Assembly (NCBI GenBank): GCA_041984885.1
Contig: JBHIXH010000008.1
Location: forward strand, 1 to 64,000
Source: UBA4486 sp041984885
Lineage (GTDB): Bacteria; Pseudomonadota; Gammaproteobacteria; Eutrophobiales; Eutrophobiaceae
Direction of reading: 5' to 3'
DNA: 64,000 nucleotides
Below are positions 7,791-17,313 of the stretch, piece after piece. The notes under the pieces were generated by a model, which made no database searches, was not told the DNA's origin, and worked only from the letters and a program-made list of their open reading frames with translations. Position numbers and translations under genes: made by a program. The first letter of the stretch is position 1. Each line of letters starts with the position of its first letter.

Positions 7791-9449
7791 GTGGACACCG
7801 TCCGTTTTATCCTGATACTTGCGATTGGTCTCGTCGTCATGATGTTAATGCAGGCGTGGGAGGAAGATTATGGTCAGCCGCCGGCGACAGAACAGCCAGT
7901 AGCCGGAACAGGAAACGCAACCACGGCGACCGAACCGGTGAATCCGGCTGATGTACCAGACCTGCCAGTCGTTGAACAAGAGACCGGGACGCTTGCGCCG
8001 GAGATAACGGCCGTCGACGAAGATCGCCTGTCGCCGGTCACCGTGACCACAGACAAGTATGCCATTGCGATCAACTTACGTGGCGGGGGCATCGACCAGG
8101 TTGAACTGCTGGATTACCCGGTCTCGCCGGAGGCGCCGGAAATTCCTTATGTATTGATGGATCGCGCACCCAACCTGTTTTACGTGCTGCAAGGCGGACT
8201 GCTAAGCAAACAGGACGCGCCGACGCATGACGCGATTTATCACTCTGCCCGGAGTCACTATGAGTTGTCGCCGATCGAGGACCAATTACAGGTAACGCTG
8301 AACTGGCAATCCGGCAATGGCATTCGGGTCGAAAAGGTCTACACGTTTGCCCGTGACTCCTATCAAATTCTGATTGATTACCGAATTACCAACGCCAGCG
8401 GTGCGGACTGGTCCGGTCGCGCCTATGGTCAACTACAGCGAGACGATCCTGGTCGAGCCGGTCGCCGCCTGTTGTATACGTATACCGGCGCGATCATGTC
8501 GACGCCGGAAGAGCGGTATAAAAAAGTCGATTTTGACGACATGGAAGACAAGCCGATTGCCGAAACCGTGACCGATGGCTGGGTCGCGATGCTGCAACAC
8601 TATTTTGTCAGTGCCCTGGTGCCGGCCTCGGCGGAAGCGCCACATTATTACTACACGAAAGCCCTGCCGGCAGAGAACCGCTATTTAATCGGCATGATGA
8701 CACCGGCCGTGAGCGTTGCTGCCGGTTCCAGCCAGACACTGTCTCAAAAATTATACATTGGCCCCAAGACGCAGAAGCGACTGGAGCACGTCGCGCCTCG
8801 CCTGGAGCTGACCGTGGATTACGGATCCTTGTGGTTTGTCGCCAAGCCGTTGTTTGTCTGTCTCGACTGGTTTCACTCGATGACGGCCAACTGGGGTTAC
8901 GCAATTATCCTCGTCACGCTATTGATCAAGATCATTTTTTACCCGCTGTCTGCGGCCGGTTACCGTTCGATGGCGAACATGCGCAAGGTGCAACCAAGAC
9001 TGTTGGCCATTCGTGATCGCTATAAAGACGACAAGGCAAAACTGAACCAGGCAATGATGGACCTGTATAAAAAGGAGAAGATCAACCCGCTTGGCGGCTG
9101 CTTTCCAATCCTGATCCAGATCCCGGTATTCATTGCGCTGTACTGGGTCTTGCTGGAGAGTGTCGAGCTGCGCCAGGCGGACTTCGTGCTCTGGATTAAT
9201 GATCTATCCAGCCCGGATCCGTTTTATGTCCTGCCAGTATTGATGGGCATCAGCATGTTCATACAACAGAAACTGAATCCGGCCCCGATGGACCCGGTGC
9301 AGGAGAAGGTCATGATGACGTTACCATTTGTGTTCACGATCTTCTTTGCCTTCTTCCCGTCCGGCCTGGTTTTGTACTGGGTAGCGAACAACGTCCTGTC
9401 GATCGCCCAGCAATGGATGATCACAAAACAAATCGAGTCAGCCAAATAA
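7791..9449 (+). CDS. yidC: Membrane protein insertase YidC
   Basis: Inner-membrane insertase/chaperone of the Oxa1 family. The 552-residue protein has an N-terminal TM segment (about 4-22), a proline/threonine-rich linker, a large periplasmic beta-sandwich domain and a conserved C-terminal core of five TM helices that includes INPLGGCFPILIQIPVFIALY. The start is a GTG directly abutting the yidD stop, so translation is probably coupled. Length is close to E. coli YidC (548). It is followed 16 bp later by mnmE. Confidence 0.98.
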   Translation: MDTVRFILILAIGLVVMMLMQAWEEDYGQPPATEQPVAGTGNATTATEPVNPADVPDLPVVEQETGTLAPEITAVDEDRLSPVTVTTDKYAIAINLRGGGIDQVELLDYPVSPEAPEIPYVLMDRAPNLFYVLQGGLLSKQDAPTHDAIYHSARSHYELSPIEDQLQVTLNWQSGNGIRVEKVYTFARDSYQILIDYRITNASGADWSGRAYGQLQRDDPGRAGRRLLYTYTGAIMSTPEERYKKVDFDDMEDKPIAETVTDGWVAMLQHYFVSALVPASAEAPHYYYTKALPAENRYLIGMMTPAVSVAAGSSQTLSQKLYIGPKTQKRLEHVAPRLELTVDYGSLWFVAKPLFVCLDWFHSMTANWGYAIILVTLLIKIIFYPLSAAGYRSMANMRKVQPRLLAIRDRYKDDKAKLNQAMMDLYKKEKINPLGGCFPILIQIPVFIALYWVLLESVELRQADFVLWINDLSSPDPFYVLPVLMGISMFIQQKLNPAPMDPVQEKVMMTLPFVFTIFFAFFPSGLVLYWVANNVLSIAQQWMITKQIESAK

Positions 9450-9465
9450 CGGCAGCAATCAAACG

Positions 9466-10800
9466 ATGGCAACTGATGCAGACACAATCGTTGCGGTTGC
9501 CAGCGCAGCGGGACACGCTGCGATTGGTGTTGTGCGTTTGTCTGGCCCCGAAGCGCGCGACATAGCGGAAACGATCACCGCGCAAAAACTGGCAGCCCGC
9601 CAGGCCCATTACGCGACAATCAACACGGTAGACGGCGTACCGCTGGACAAGGGTGTTGTGCTGTTTTTTCAGGCGCCACATTCGTATACCGGCGAAGACG
9701 TAGTGGAATTCCAGATGCATGGCTCGCCGGTTTTATTGCAGGCATTAACCGAGACCTGTGTGAAGTCCGGCGCGCGTCACGCCCGACCGGGTGAGTTTAC
9801 CGAGCGAGCGTTTCATCATAACAAGCTTGACCTGTTACAGGCCGAGGCTGTTGCCGATTTAATCAACTCGCGCTCAATAGCCGCGGCAAGGAGCGCTAAC
9901 CAGTCATTGCAGGGAAGGTTTTCCACCTATGTCGATGCGTTGTTGCAAGAGATGACGGAGTTGAGCGTGTTTGTTGAAGGGGCGCTCGATTTTCCGGAAG
10001 AGGAAGTGGACTGGCTGCAGGACCAGGGCATTGAAAACAAATTGCAGACATGCGCAGCATCAATGCAACAACTGTTACAGCGTTGTCAGCAAGGTAAACG
10101 TTTAAACATCATTCCGAAAGTTGTCATCACCGGCGCGCCGAATGTGGGTAAATCCAGCCTGCTGAACTGTTTAACCGGACAAGCCAGCGCAATTGTCAAT
10201 GAACGATCGGGCACCACGCGGGATTTGATTGAGCAGGAAGTCGTGTTAAATGACCTGGCGTTTGTGCTGGTTGATAGCGCCGGCATACGTGACAGCGCCG
10301 ATCCAATTGAACAGGAGGGTGTGCAGCGGGCGCAGCAGGCAGCCAGTTCGGCTGACATCGTCATTCACATGTTTGTCGACGGGGAAGTTGCCAGCGAGAC
10401 AATAGCCAGCAATGAAGACAACACTGCCATTCTTGTTTTTAATAAAATCGATCAATCCGGCAGTGACGCCGGGGTCAAACCCGGACCGACACCGACCGTG
10501 TATTTGTCTGCCAAAACGGGCGCAGGCATTGATGGGCTGATCCAGGTTTTACAAAAATTGGCCGGAGCCAGGGAAACAGACGAAACGCCATTACTGGCAC
10601 GGCAGCGTCATATCGACGCGATCCAGCAAGCGCAGGCTTATCTGGCAAATGGCCTGGATACGTTACAATCGAATCGTTCGGTCGAATTGCTGGCCGAGGA
10701 TTTACGTCTGGCGCGCAAGTCACTGGCCGCGTTGAAAGGCGAACAGCTACCCGATGATCTGCTGGGAGAAATTTTTTCCCGGTTTTGTATTGGTAAATAA
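9466..10800 (+). CDS. mnmE: tRNA uridine-5-carboxymethylaminomethyl modification GTPase MnmE
   Basis: With MnmG it installs the cmnm5 group on wobble U34 of certain tRNAs using GTP and a formyl-folate. The 444-residue protein has the N-terminal tetrahydrofolate-binding domain (DTIVAVASAAGHAAIGVVRLSG), a helical domain and an inserted G domain with G1 GAPNVGKSS at 223-231 and G3 DSAG. It ends with the catalytic C-terminal FCIGK (Cys441). mnmG, rsmG and parAB, which often follow, are replaced here by the LPS island, so they must lie elsewhere. Confidence 0.98.
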   Translation: MATDADTIVAVASAAGHAAIGVVRLSGPEARDIAETITAQKLAARQAHYATINTVDGVPLDKGVVLFFQAPHSYTGEDVVEFQMHGSPVLLQALTETCVKSGARHARPGEFTERAFHHNKLDLLQAEAVADLINSRSIAAARSANQSLQGRFSTYVDALLQEMTELSVFVEGALDFPEEEVDWLQDQGIENKLQTCAASMQQLLQRCQQGKRLNIIPKVVITGAPNVGKSSLLNCLTGQASAIVNERSGTTRDLIEQEVVLNDLAFVLVDSAGIRDSADPIEQEGVQRAQQAASSADIVIHMFVDGEVASETIASNEDNTAILVFNKIDQSGSDAGVKPGPTPTVYLSAKTGAGIDGLIQVLQKLAGARETDETPLLARQRHIDAIQQAQAYLANGLDTLQSNRSVELLAEDLRLARKSLAALKGEQLPDDLLGEIFSRFCIGK

Positions 10801-10828
10801 CAGCAACTACTTCTCTCGGAAATATTTA

Positions 10829-11221
10829 ATGAGCATACAGATTCCGATTTCTTTTGGTGAGTTTCTCGACAAGCTGACCATCCTGCAGATAAAGCAGCAG
10901 CGTATATCTGACCAGGACAAGCTGGCGAATGTCACCAGTGAATTACAGGCCTTGCAAGTGCTATGGCAGAAGCAGTCGGCAAGTAATACAGGAGAAGTTA
11001 ATGAACTGGTCAACGAATTAAAAGAAATAAACGAACAGTTGTGGGAAATCGAGGATGCCATCAGGGAAAAAGAAAAAAGCAAACAATTTGATGAAGAGTT
11101 TATCCGGCTTGCCAGAAAAGTGTATGTCACTAACGACAAACGCGCCGACATAAAGAAACAGATCAACGTTAAACTGGGCTCCGAATTTATCGAAGAGAAA
11201 TCGTATTCTGACTATTCATGA
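10829..11221 (+). CDS. DUF6165 family protein
   Basis: 130-residue, highly charged, helical protein beginning MSIQIPISFGEFLDKLTILQIKQ, the signature of a small family found in LPS/glycosyltransferase clusters; function unknown. The middle (about 40-90) is rich in Glu, Lys, Gln and Leu and probably forms a coiled coil. The ATG at 10829 was chosen because the conserved FGEFLDKLTIL block begins directly after it; an upstream in-frame start would overlap mnmE. Its stop overlaps the next gene by ATGA, so it is the first gene of a glycosyltransferase operon. Confidence 0.85.
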   Translation: MSIQIPISFGEFLDKLTILQIKQQRISDQDKLANVTSELQALQVLWQKQSASNTGEVNELVNELKEINEQLWEIEDAIREKEKSKQFDEEFIRLARKVYVTNDKRADIKKQINVKLGSEFIEEKSYSDYS

Positions 11222-12222
11222 ATGAACTGAACGCCAGGCCGACATTGATCGTTTATTCAAACGGGGAAATTCTTGGCGACGCGTTATTAAAATTGCCGGC
11301 CCTGGCCACACTGCGCCAGTTTTATCCGGATCACCATATCACCTGGCTGGCCGGCAGCGGCTTCAGTTTTTATGCCCGCGCCTTGTCGCCGCTGGTCAAG
11401 GGCCTGGTTGATGAAGTGCGTGAAGACATTCGGCTTGGTCAGGACTATCGTGAATTGCTGCGCCCGCCTGTCATGACGGCTGCGACAGATATACTTATCG
11501 ATACGCAGAGCAAACTAAAAACCACGTTAATACTGAAACGATTACCGCATCGATTATTTATCTCGGCGACAGCCAACTTTATTTTTTCTGATCGTAAGCC
11601 CGCTACAGAATTCAAGCAGGGATCGGTACAACGCCGCCTGATCGATTTATTCAGCCTGGCCAGCGCTAATCATGCACAAGCGAACTTCCGGCTGCAGTTG
11701 CCGGACGAATACAGACAGTTGGCCGAGCAAGCGTTGCCGAAGGGGAACGACTACATCGGCCTTGCGCCTGGCTCCGGTGTGCAACGCAAATGCTGGCCGC
11801 TGGACAGTTTTATTCAGTTGGCACAACGGCAAGCGCTTGCCGGACGCACACCGGTTTTTTTTCTGGGGCCGAATGAAGCCGGTTGGCAACAACAACTGGC
11901 CAGGGCAGTCCCGTCTGCGCTTTTCCCGGAGCAGGAAAAGGAGGACGCTTCCATCAACCCGATCATCTATTGCCTTGCACTGGCGCAACGTATTCGCGTC
12001 GGCGTCGCCAATGACTCCGGCACCGGCCATGTTTTCGCTATTGCCGGACAACCACTGGTATCATTATTCGGACCGAGCAATGCGGAAAAGTTTGTGCACG
12101 ACAACGCCGAGGCACGCATCATCATTCAGGCAGAAAAATTTGGTGGCAGGGCGATGTCGAACATTCCGGTGGAGGCAGTTGATGAAGCCGTTAACCTGCT
12201 GGCACAACGTGACGCCAAATGA
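11218..12222 (+). CDS. Glycosyltransferase family 9 (LPS heptosyltransferase-like)
   Basis: GT-B fold enzyme of the ADP-heptose:LPS heptosyltransferase family, expected to work on the cytoplasmic face of the inner membrane on lipid A-core. The 334-residue protein has the N-terminal GT9 block SNGEILGDALLKLPALATLRQ and the C-terminal nucleotide-sugar signature NDSGTGHVFAIAGQPLVSLFGPSN. The acceptor cannot be assigned from sequence. It overlaps its neighbours by 4 bp at both ends, indicating translational coupling within a four-gene operon. Confidence 0.9.
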   Translation: MNELNARPTLIVYSNGEILGDALLKLPALATLRQFYPDHHITWLAGSGFSFYARALSPLVKGLVDEVREDIRLGQDYRELLRPPVMTAATDILIDTQSKLKTTLILKRLPHRLFISATANFIFSDRKPATEFKQGSVQRRLIDLFSLASANHAQANFRLQLPDEYRQLAEQALPKGNDYIGLAPGSGVQRKCWPLDSFIQLAQRQALAGRTPVFFLGPNEAGWQQQLARAVPSALFPEQEKEDASINPIIYCLALAQRIRVGVANDSGTGHVFAIAGQPLVSLFGPSNAEKFVHDNAEARIIIQAEKFGGRAMSNIPVEAVDEAVNLLAQRDAK

Positions 12223-13109
12223 GTCGAATTCTGTTTATCTCGCTTAGCAATATTGGCGATGCCATCATGACAACACCGGTGCTTGAGGCCCTGCATGATG
12301 AGTATGGCGATGCGGTTATCGATATTGTCGCCGGAGAGCGTTGCGCCGAGGTGTTTCAACATTGCCCGTATCGTGGCGAAATCCTGTTAAAGGACAAGCG
12401 TAAGTTCTTACGCGGTTACCCGGATTTGCTCCGGCAATGCCGACAGCATCACTATGAGCTGGTAGTGGATTTACGCACCGATGGTTTCGCCTGGCTATTG
12501 CGCACGCAGCGGCGGTTACAGAAGAAAAAATCGACAACGGCAACACTGCATTCAGTAGAACAGCATTTGTCCGTGTTGCCAGACGGCATGGCAGCAGGTC
12601 AACAAACCCAAATCTGGTTAAGCGATGCAGACAGGCAGTTTGCCCAGGATCAGCTTGCAACGATTGATAACACCAGGCTGCTCGCTATTGCGCCCGGCTG
12701 TGGTGGCCCGGAAAAAGTCTGGCCATCGGCACACTTTGCCGAGCTGGCGAAAAAACTATCCACGCAACTCGCCGGCGTTGTGCTGTTGGGCGGAGACGGC
12801 GACAGGCAGTATTCCGAACCGCTTCGGCAACGCCTGGATGGTCAGCTTGTCGATCTGACCGGCAAAACGACCGTGCTACAGGCCGCCGCCGTGATTCAGT
12901 CATGCCGTCTGTTTGTTGGCAATGACTCCGGTCTTGGGCATGTGGCCAGTGCAGTACAAACGCCGACATTAACGTTGTTCGGTGTCGGCTACCCGGATCG
13001 TTATCGCCCCTGGCAAACCCGGGCAAAGTGGCTGGTCGGGGCGAACCAGGAAGTCGCGAACATATCTGTTGATGCGGCGTACGCGAGTGCGCTCGAGTTA
13101 TTGCAATGA
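12219..13109 (+). CDS. Glycosyltransferase family 9 (LPS heptosyltransferase-like)
   Basis: Second GT9 of the operon, 296 residues. The N-terminus ILFISLSNIGDAIMTTPVLEAL is the classical heptosyltransferase start, and the C-terminal donor-site motif reads GNDSGLGHVASAVQTPTLTLFG. It is somewhat shorter than WaaF/WaaC (about 320-350). It is more typical of WaaF/RfaF-like enzymes than its neighbour, but the exact sugar and linkage are not readable. It overlaps flanking genes by ATGA at each junction. Confidence 0.9.
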   Translation: MSRILFISLSNIGDAIMTTPVLEALHDEYGDAVIDIVAGERCAEVFQHCPYRGEILLKDKRKFLRGYPDLLRQCRQHHYELVVDLRTDGFAWLLRTQRRLQKKKSTTATLHSVEQHLSVLPDGMAAGQQTQIWLSDADRQFAQDQLATIDNTRLLAIAPGCGGPEKVWPSAHFAELAKKLSTQLAGVVLLGGDGDRQYSEPLRQRLDGQLVDLTGKTTVLQAAAVIQSCRLFVGNDSGLGHVASAVQTPTLTLFGVGYPDRYRPWQTRAKWLVGANQEVANISVDAAYASALELLQ

Positions 13110-14155
13110 GAATCACACAGATCATGCTGGCGAAAGGCTTTGGCGGTGCCGAGCGTTATTTTGTCGATCTGACGAATGAACTGGCACAACGTGGCCACGA
13201 AGTGCAGGCAATCTGTCATTCACGTTTTGCTGGACGGCCAGCGTTAAGGCAACATAAAAATTTGCGCATCGATACCGTCAATTCACTGGGGCCCTGGGAC
13301 TGGTTCGCAACACGGCAAATAGTCAAACAACTGCGTGATTTTAATCCGGCTGTTGTACACGGCCACCTCGCACGCGCGGCGTCATTGGCCGGCAATGCCT
13401 GCAACAGGCTGGCGATGCCGTTTGCGGTGAAAACGCATAACTATGTCGACCTGAAATATTATCGAAACGTTGATTTGTTTCTACCGACAACCGGCGATCA
13501 AAAACGCTACTTGCTGGAGAACGCTGTTGCAGAAACCAGGATTCAGGTGATACCCAACTTTTCGTCTTTGCCGTTGCATGCTGCGGTTGATCTTGAAAAC
13601 CCGGATCGACCGCTGACGTTTGGTGCTATCGGTCGAGCGGTGAAAAAAAAGGGGTTTGATGTGTTAATCAACGCCTTTAAACAACTGATCGATGCCGGCG
13701 TGGAAGCAAGATTGATCATCGCTGGTGATGGCGAGTGTTATAAACAATTACAGGCGCAGGTGCGTCGGCTTAAGCTGGAGACGTGTGTGCAATTAACCGG
13801 CTGGGTCGACGATGTCGCTGCGTTTTATAATGCAATAGACGTGTTTGTCCTGCCCTCGCTTGACGAGCCGTTCGGCATCGTCGTGCTGGAGGCGATGGCA
13901 AACCACAAACCGATCATCTCGACAAAAACGCAGGGGCCGGTTGAGATACTGGATGACACCACAGCGATTCTGGTTGATGTTGGCAAGGCAGACGAATTAA
14001 GCCGGGCCATGCAGGAGACACATGAGAATATCGGTCTGGCGCAACAGCGGGCAGAAGTCGCAGCGGAAAGATTTAAAGAAAACTATTCCATCGATGCCGT
14101 GTTACCACAACTGTTGCAAGCGTATGAAAGGATGCAATCAGGCAATCACTGCTGA
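13106..14155 (+). CDS. Glycosyltransferase family 4
   Basis: 349-residue GT-B retaining glycosyltransferase. N-terminal acceptor domain: MRITQIMLAKGFGGAERYFVDL with the glycine-rich GGAE motif. C-terminal donor domain: GAIGRAVKKKGFDVLINAF, AGDGE and PSLDEPFGIVVLEAMA, the EX7E motif of GT4. It is the last gene of the + strand LPS operon. Its 3' end overlaps the 3' end of the converging GT9 gene by 18 bp, leaving no room for an intergenic terminator. The specific sugar is unknown. Confidence 0.92.
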   Translation: MRITQIMLAKGFGGAERYFVDLTNELAQRGHEVQAICHSRFAGRPALRQHKNLRIDTVNSLGPWDWFATRQIVKQLRDFNPAVVHGHLARAASLAGNACNRLAMPFAVKTHNYVDLKYYRNVDLFLPTTGDQKRYLLENAVAETRIQVIPNFSSLPLHAAVDLENPDRPLTFGAIGRAVKKKGFDVLINAFKQLIDAGVEARLIIAGDGECYKQLQAQVRRLKLETCVQLTGWVDDVAAFYNAIDVFVLPSLDEPFGIVVLEAMANHKPIISTKTQGPVEILDDTTAILVDVGKADELSRAMQETHENIGLAQQRAEVAAERFKENYSIDAVLPQLLQAYERMQSGNHC

Positions 14156-15106
14156 ATGGCGCAATCGTTGTAAAACCATCTCGCAGCTAATGTTAGCCAG
14201 TTCGGCTTCGGCCCCGGTAATTGTCTTGTCGCTAGTTACATTTGTTTGTAGCGTGATCACGTGGTCCTGTTGCCCGAGCGCATGATTGCGCCGCCAGTTG
14301 GTTGGGCCGAATAAAGCAAACACCGGGATGCCGCTGCCGGAAAGTGCGTGCATCGGCCCCGAATCGTTGGTTACCGCAAAACGTGCCTGTTTCGCCAGTT
14401 CAGCCAGTTGATTCAGGCTGAACTGGCCGCAGGCATTAACACCAACGCGTTGAGACAGTCTTGCTATCGCCTCCTTATCCTCGCTGCTGCCAATCCAGAC
14501 CGGCTCGACTGATTGTTGTGCCAGTTGTTCGGCCAGTTCTGCAAAATATGGCCAGCACTTTTCCGGATGTTGTTTGCTGGCTCCGGCGTGCAGCAGCACA
14601 AACGGCTTTTCTTGCAGATGACGTTCAATCCAGGCCAGAACCCGTTGTTTGTTTTCGTCAGACAACGGCAAGTACACATCAGGGCTGGCCGGTTCCAGGC
14701 CGGCAGAAGCCAGCACATCATTCATGCGCTCGAAGATGTGTTTCTGACCCGCGTACGGCTCTTCGGGAAAGTACGTGTACGGATATACGTTATGATTACC
14801 AACGGTTTCTTTTGTCTTTGCAAATAAACAATATAACCGTGAACGATCATTCGACTGCAGGTCATAGACCCGATCAAACGCCTGCTGACGTATCCAGTGT
14901 ATCGTTTTCCATGTGTTTATTAATCCACGCCGGGGAAACGACTGCACGGCAATTCCCGGCCAGTCCGTGAAAATGTCGGCAAACGCATGGCTGGTTAGCA
15001 GCGTTAACCGATCATCGGCATGCTGATGCTGAATGCTCTGGATCAGGCTGGTCGACATGATGACATCGCCGAGCGCGCCCAGTTTAATGATCAGTATGTT
15101 GTTCAT
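14138..15106 (-). CDS. Glycosyltransferase family 9 (LPS heptosyltransferase-like)
   Basis: 322-residue GT9 enzyme with the N-terminal MNNILIIKLGALGDVIMSTSL block and donor-site motif TNDSGPMHALSGSGIPVFALFGPTNW. The ATG at 15106 was chosen because the conserved start block begins there; longer in-frame starts would run deep into the ligase gene. It overlaps the O-antigen ligase gene by 23 bp and is the last gene of the - strand LPS operon. This is the third GT9 gene in 4 kb, consistent with a multi-heptose or extended inner core. Confidence 0.9.
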   Translation of the reverse strand: MNNILIIKLGALGDVIMSTSLIQSIQHQHADDRLTLLTSHAFADIFTDWPGIAVQSFPRRGLINTWKTIHWIRQQAFDRVYDLQSNDRSRLYCLFAKTKETVGNHNVYPYTYFPEEPYAGQKHIFERMNDVLASAGLEPASPDVYLPLSDENKQRVLAWIERHLQEKPFVLLHAGASKQHPEKCWPYFAELAEQLAQQSVEPVWIGSSEDKEAIARLSQRVGVNACGQFSLNQLAELAKQARFAVTNDSGPMHALSGSGIPVFALFGPTNWRRNHALGQQDHVITLQTNVTSDKTITGAEAELANISCEMVLQRLRHSAVIA

Positions 15107-16358
15107 CTCTTCCAATGCTGACGACAGCCAGTGCGATGGCCAGCGACCAGATGCTGACACTGAACCAGTATGAGCCATAAAACGCCAGGTGCGCATTCAG
15201 TGGCAGATACGCCGTCAGCGGGCATAACAGCCAGGGCATGTTCTGCAGACGGCCAGCCCGGATTTCGGAAAATAATATTCTGATCAGAAAGAAATAGAAC
15301 AGACCAAACCCGATGAGCCCGATCAGGCCAGTCTCGGCCGCAATCTCGAGAATATGCAGGTGCGGGTGAGTCGTGCCGTTGTAATAACCTTTGCGTATCC
15401 AGAAATTATCCGCTTCGGCATATTCATTAAACCGGTGGCGAAACTGTCGCGTGCCAATACCATTCAGCCAGTTGTCCTCGGTGATGGCGATCGCTACCCG
15501 CCACAAATCAAGTCGATGTGCCGTTGCAAAATCGATTTGCTCTGTGTCGAGTGAAAACAGTTGTAATGTCGATTCGATACGCTGTTTGGTCTGCGCATGA
15601 AACAGCGAAAATACAATCAGGAAAACACAAACGATGGATCCATATACAAGCAGATACTTCAGGCTAACCCGCTTATTGATTAAATATAAATAGATCATAT
15701 AACCGCCCCCCGAGAACAGGAACATGATCCAGGCGCTGCGCTTGCCACCGAGAAGTAACATAAGGAAAAATGGCAGCAGCAGGCCGAGCAACCATTTGTG
15801 TTTGGGATAATGGATGCGTATGAATTCAAAATACAGCGGTGCCAGCACGGCCAGCAAATACGGCATACGTATCTTTGGATAAAACATGCCGGAAAGCTGG
15901 TGCGGTGGGGTATAGGGATAACCGAAAAGGTTATATCCAACCAAAAACTGAATCAGGCCGTCCAGCGCCCACAGGCTTAAGACGATAAATATCAGGGCAT
16001 GCAACAGGGACAACAAGGCTGTTCTATTCAATGAAAAAATGATTGCCACGGCTGCCGGGAAATAGAAAAAATACAACAGGGTTTTAGTCTGCGACGGATA
16101 TGTCCCGGAAACATCAAGGTTCGCGACCAGCATGGGGAACCAGAGCAAGACAAACAGCGTGATAGTCTGTTTGATCAGGACAGTCGGGAATGCGCGAACC
16201 CGAAAAAATTTATAAAGTAACGCCAGACCGTAACAGGACAGCAGCAAGAACGGCACGATGAACGACGTTTCGGTTGCAAAGAGGAATAAAATTAATGCCG
16301 CAACCAGAACCCCGGGGTTCTGCATTGTGTTTGCAATAGTCTGTTTTGCCTGGTCCAT
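15084..16358 (-). CDS. O-antigen ligase family membrane protein
   Basis: Polytopic inner-membrane protein (424 residues, roughly 10-12 TM segments) of the Wzy/WaaL fold. The large periplasmic loop contains IGTRQFRHRFNEYAEADNF and a TTHPHLHILEIAAETGLIGLIGFG segment; the H-x-H-x-xx-E-x-G pattern is the O-antigen ligase signature. It probably transfers undecaprenyl-linked glycan to the lipid A-core at the periplasmic side. Polymerase-type (Wzy) activity cannot be excluded. It lies 3 bp after the FkbM gene and overlaps the GT9 gene downstream. Confidence 0.85.
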   Translation of the reverse strand: MDQAKQTIANTMQNPGVLVAALILFLFATETSFIVPFLLLSCYGLALLYKFFRVRAFPTVLIKQTITLFVLLWFPMLVANLDVSGTYPSQTKTLLYFFYFPAAVAIIFSLNRTALLSLLHALIFIVLSLWALDGLIQFLVGYNLFGYPYTPPHQLSGMFYPKIRMPYLLAVLAPLYFEFIRIHYPKHKWLLGLLLPFFLMLLLGGKRSAWIMFLFSGGGYMIYLYLINKRVSLKYLLVYGSIVCVFLIVFSLFHAQTKQRIESTLQLFSLDTEQIDFATAHRLDLWRVAIAITEDNWLNGIGTRQFRHRFNEYAEADNFWIRKGYYNGTTHPHLHILEIAAETGLIGLIGFGLFYFFLIRILFSEIRAGRLQNMPWLLCPLTAYLPLNAHLAFYGSYWFSVSIWSLAIALAVVSIGRDEQHTDH

Positions 16359-16361
16359 GAA

Positions 16362-17264
16362 TCAAGTAATCGCTCTGCCCGGGGGCGAACAGATAATGTC
16401 CTGATGTTTTAATCTTTGGCCGTAGCGGTACGGAGCCAGCCGGTAGGCGCCAGACGATTTATTGGCCTTGATAAAATAATAAAAGCAATAGTTTTCAGGG
16501 AACAAGGACAAAAACTCCTGCTCTCTGTGAAAACTGGATTCTGTTTCAGGCGACATTTCAATCAGGATCACAGGGCGATGTTGGAAAATAGTATTTTTCA
16601 GGCCGACCAGCACGGCTTTTTCAAAGCCCTCTACATCGATCTTGATCAGCGACACATGCAGGATATTAACGTGCTTGACGAATTCGTCCCCGCTGACTAT
16701 CTCTACCTCTTTTAGCTTTTTGCCGGCTTTTTCAAATCGCTCCACTAGACTGGCTGTTCCAAGGTTTCCCCTGGTCGACTCATACAAAGGGGCGGTAGAT
16801 TTCTCTGCGCCGAGAGCAAGCTCAAATAGTCGAACATTTCCGATCTGGTTTATAAGAATGTGATGTTGTAGCCGGCTAAAGGCTGCCGGGTTGGGTTCCA
16901 GCGAGTATACCTGAGAAAAAATATCGGAAAAAAACATTGTGTGGTTGCCTACGTTTGCGCCAACATCGATGCATGAGCCCGCTGTCTGGATCGGGGAGCC
17001 ACATATATTTTTAAGACAATACAAAACCGGCTTTTCATAGAGCCCGCTGACAAACACGGCCCTGTCAATGTGTTCTGCTGTATTTCCTTCAAACATTTTT
17101 CCATGACTGGAAGCAGTGAAATTAATGCCGGCTTTAAATCCGGGTATCAACTTTTTGCACAAGGATTTTTTCAGGCTGAATGGAATGATGCCTGAACGGC
17201 ATAAAGTGCGGACCAGAACCCGGGTTTTGACGTCTGCTTCAAAGTTTAAAGTGTTCAAAGTCAT
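16362..17264 (-). CDS. FkbM family methyltransferase
   Basis: 300-residue SAM-dependent methyltransferase. The SAM-binding motif I is CIDVGANVGNHTMFF (about residues 97-111), followed by SLEPNPAAFSRL (motif II) and the FkbM hallmark LIKIDVEGFEKAVLVGL. FkbM enzymes methylate hydroxyls on sugars or polyketides; in this LPS cluster a sugar O-methylation is the likeliest role, by inference. A 49-bp gap separates it from the upstream GT2 gene. Confidence 0.88.
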   Translation of the reverse strand: MTLNTLNFEADVKTRVLVRTLCRSGIIPFSLKKSLCKKLIPGFKAGINFTASSHGKMFEGNTAEHIDRAVFVSGLYEKPVLYCLKNICGSPIQTAGSCIDVGANVGNHTMFFSDIFSQVYSLEPNPAAFSRLQHHILINQIGNVRLFELALGAEKSTAPLYESTRGNLGTASLVERFEKAGKKLKEVEIVSGDEFVKHVNILHVSLIKIDVEGFEKAVLVGLKNTIFQHRPVILIEMSPETESSFHREQEFLSLFPENYCFYYFIKANKSSGAYRLAPYRYGQRLKHQDIICSPPGRAIT

Positions 17265-17313
17265 GCCTGGTCGTTGTCAGGCGCTGTGCCCCGGGTAAGT
17301 GCGGAATAGATAT

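Noticed and set aside
14255..14266. GATCACGTGGTC near the 3' end of the GT9 gene as a parS site
   Set aside because: Only part of the palindrome fits and the flanks diverge from the parS consensus.
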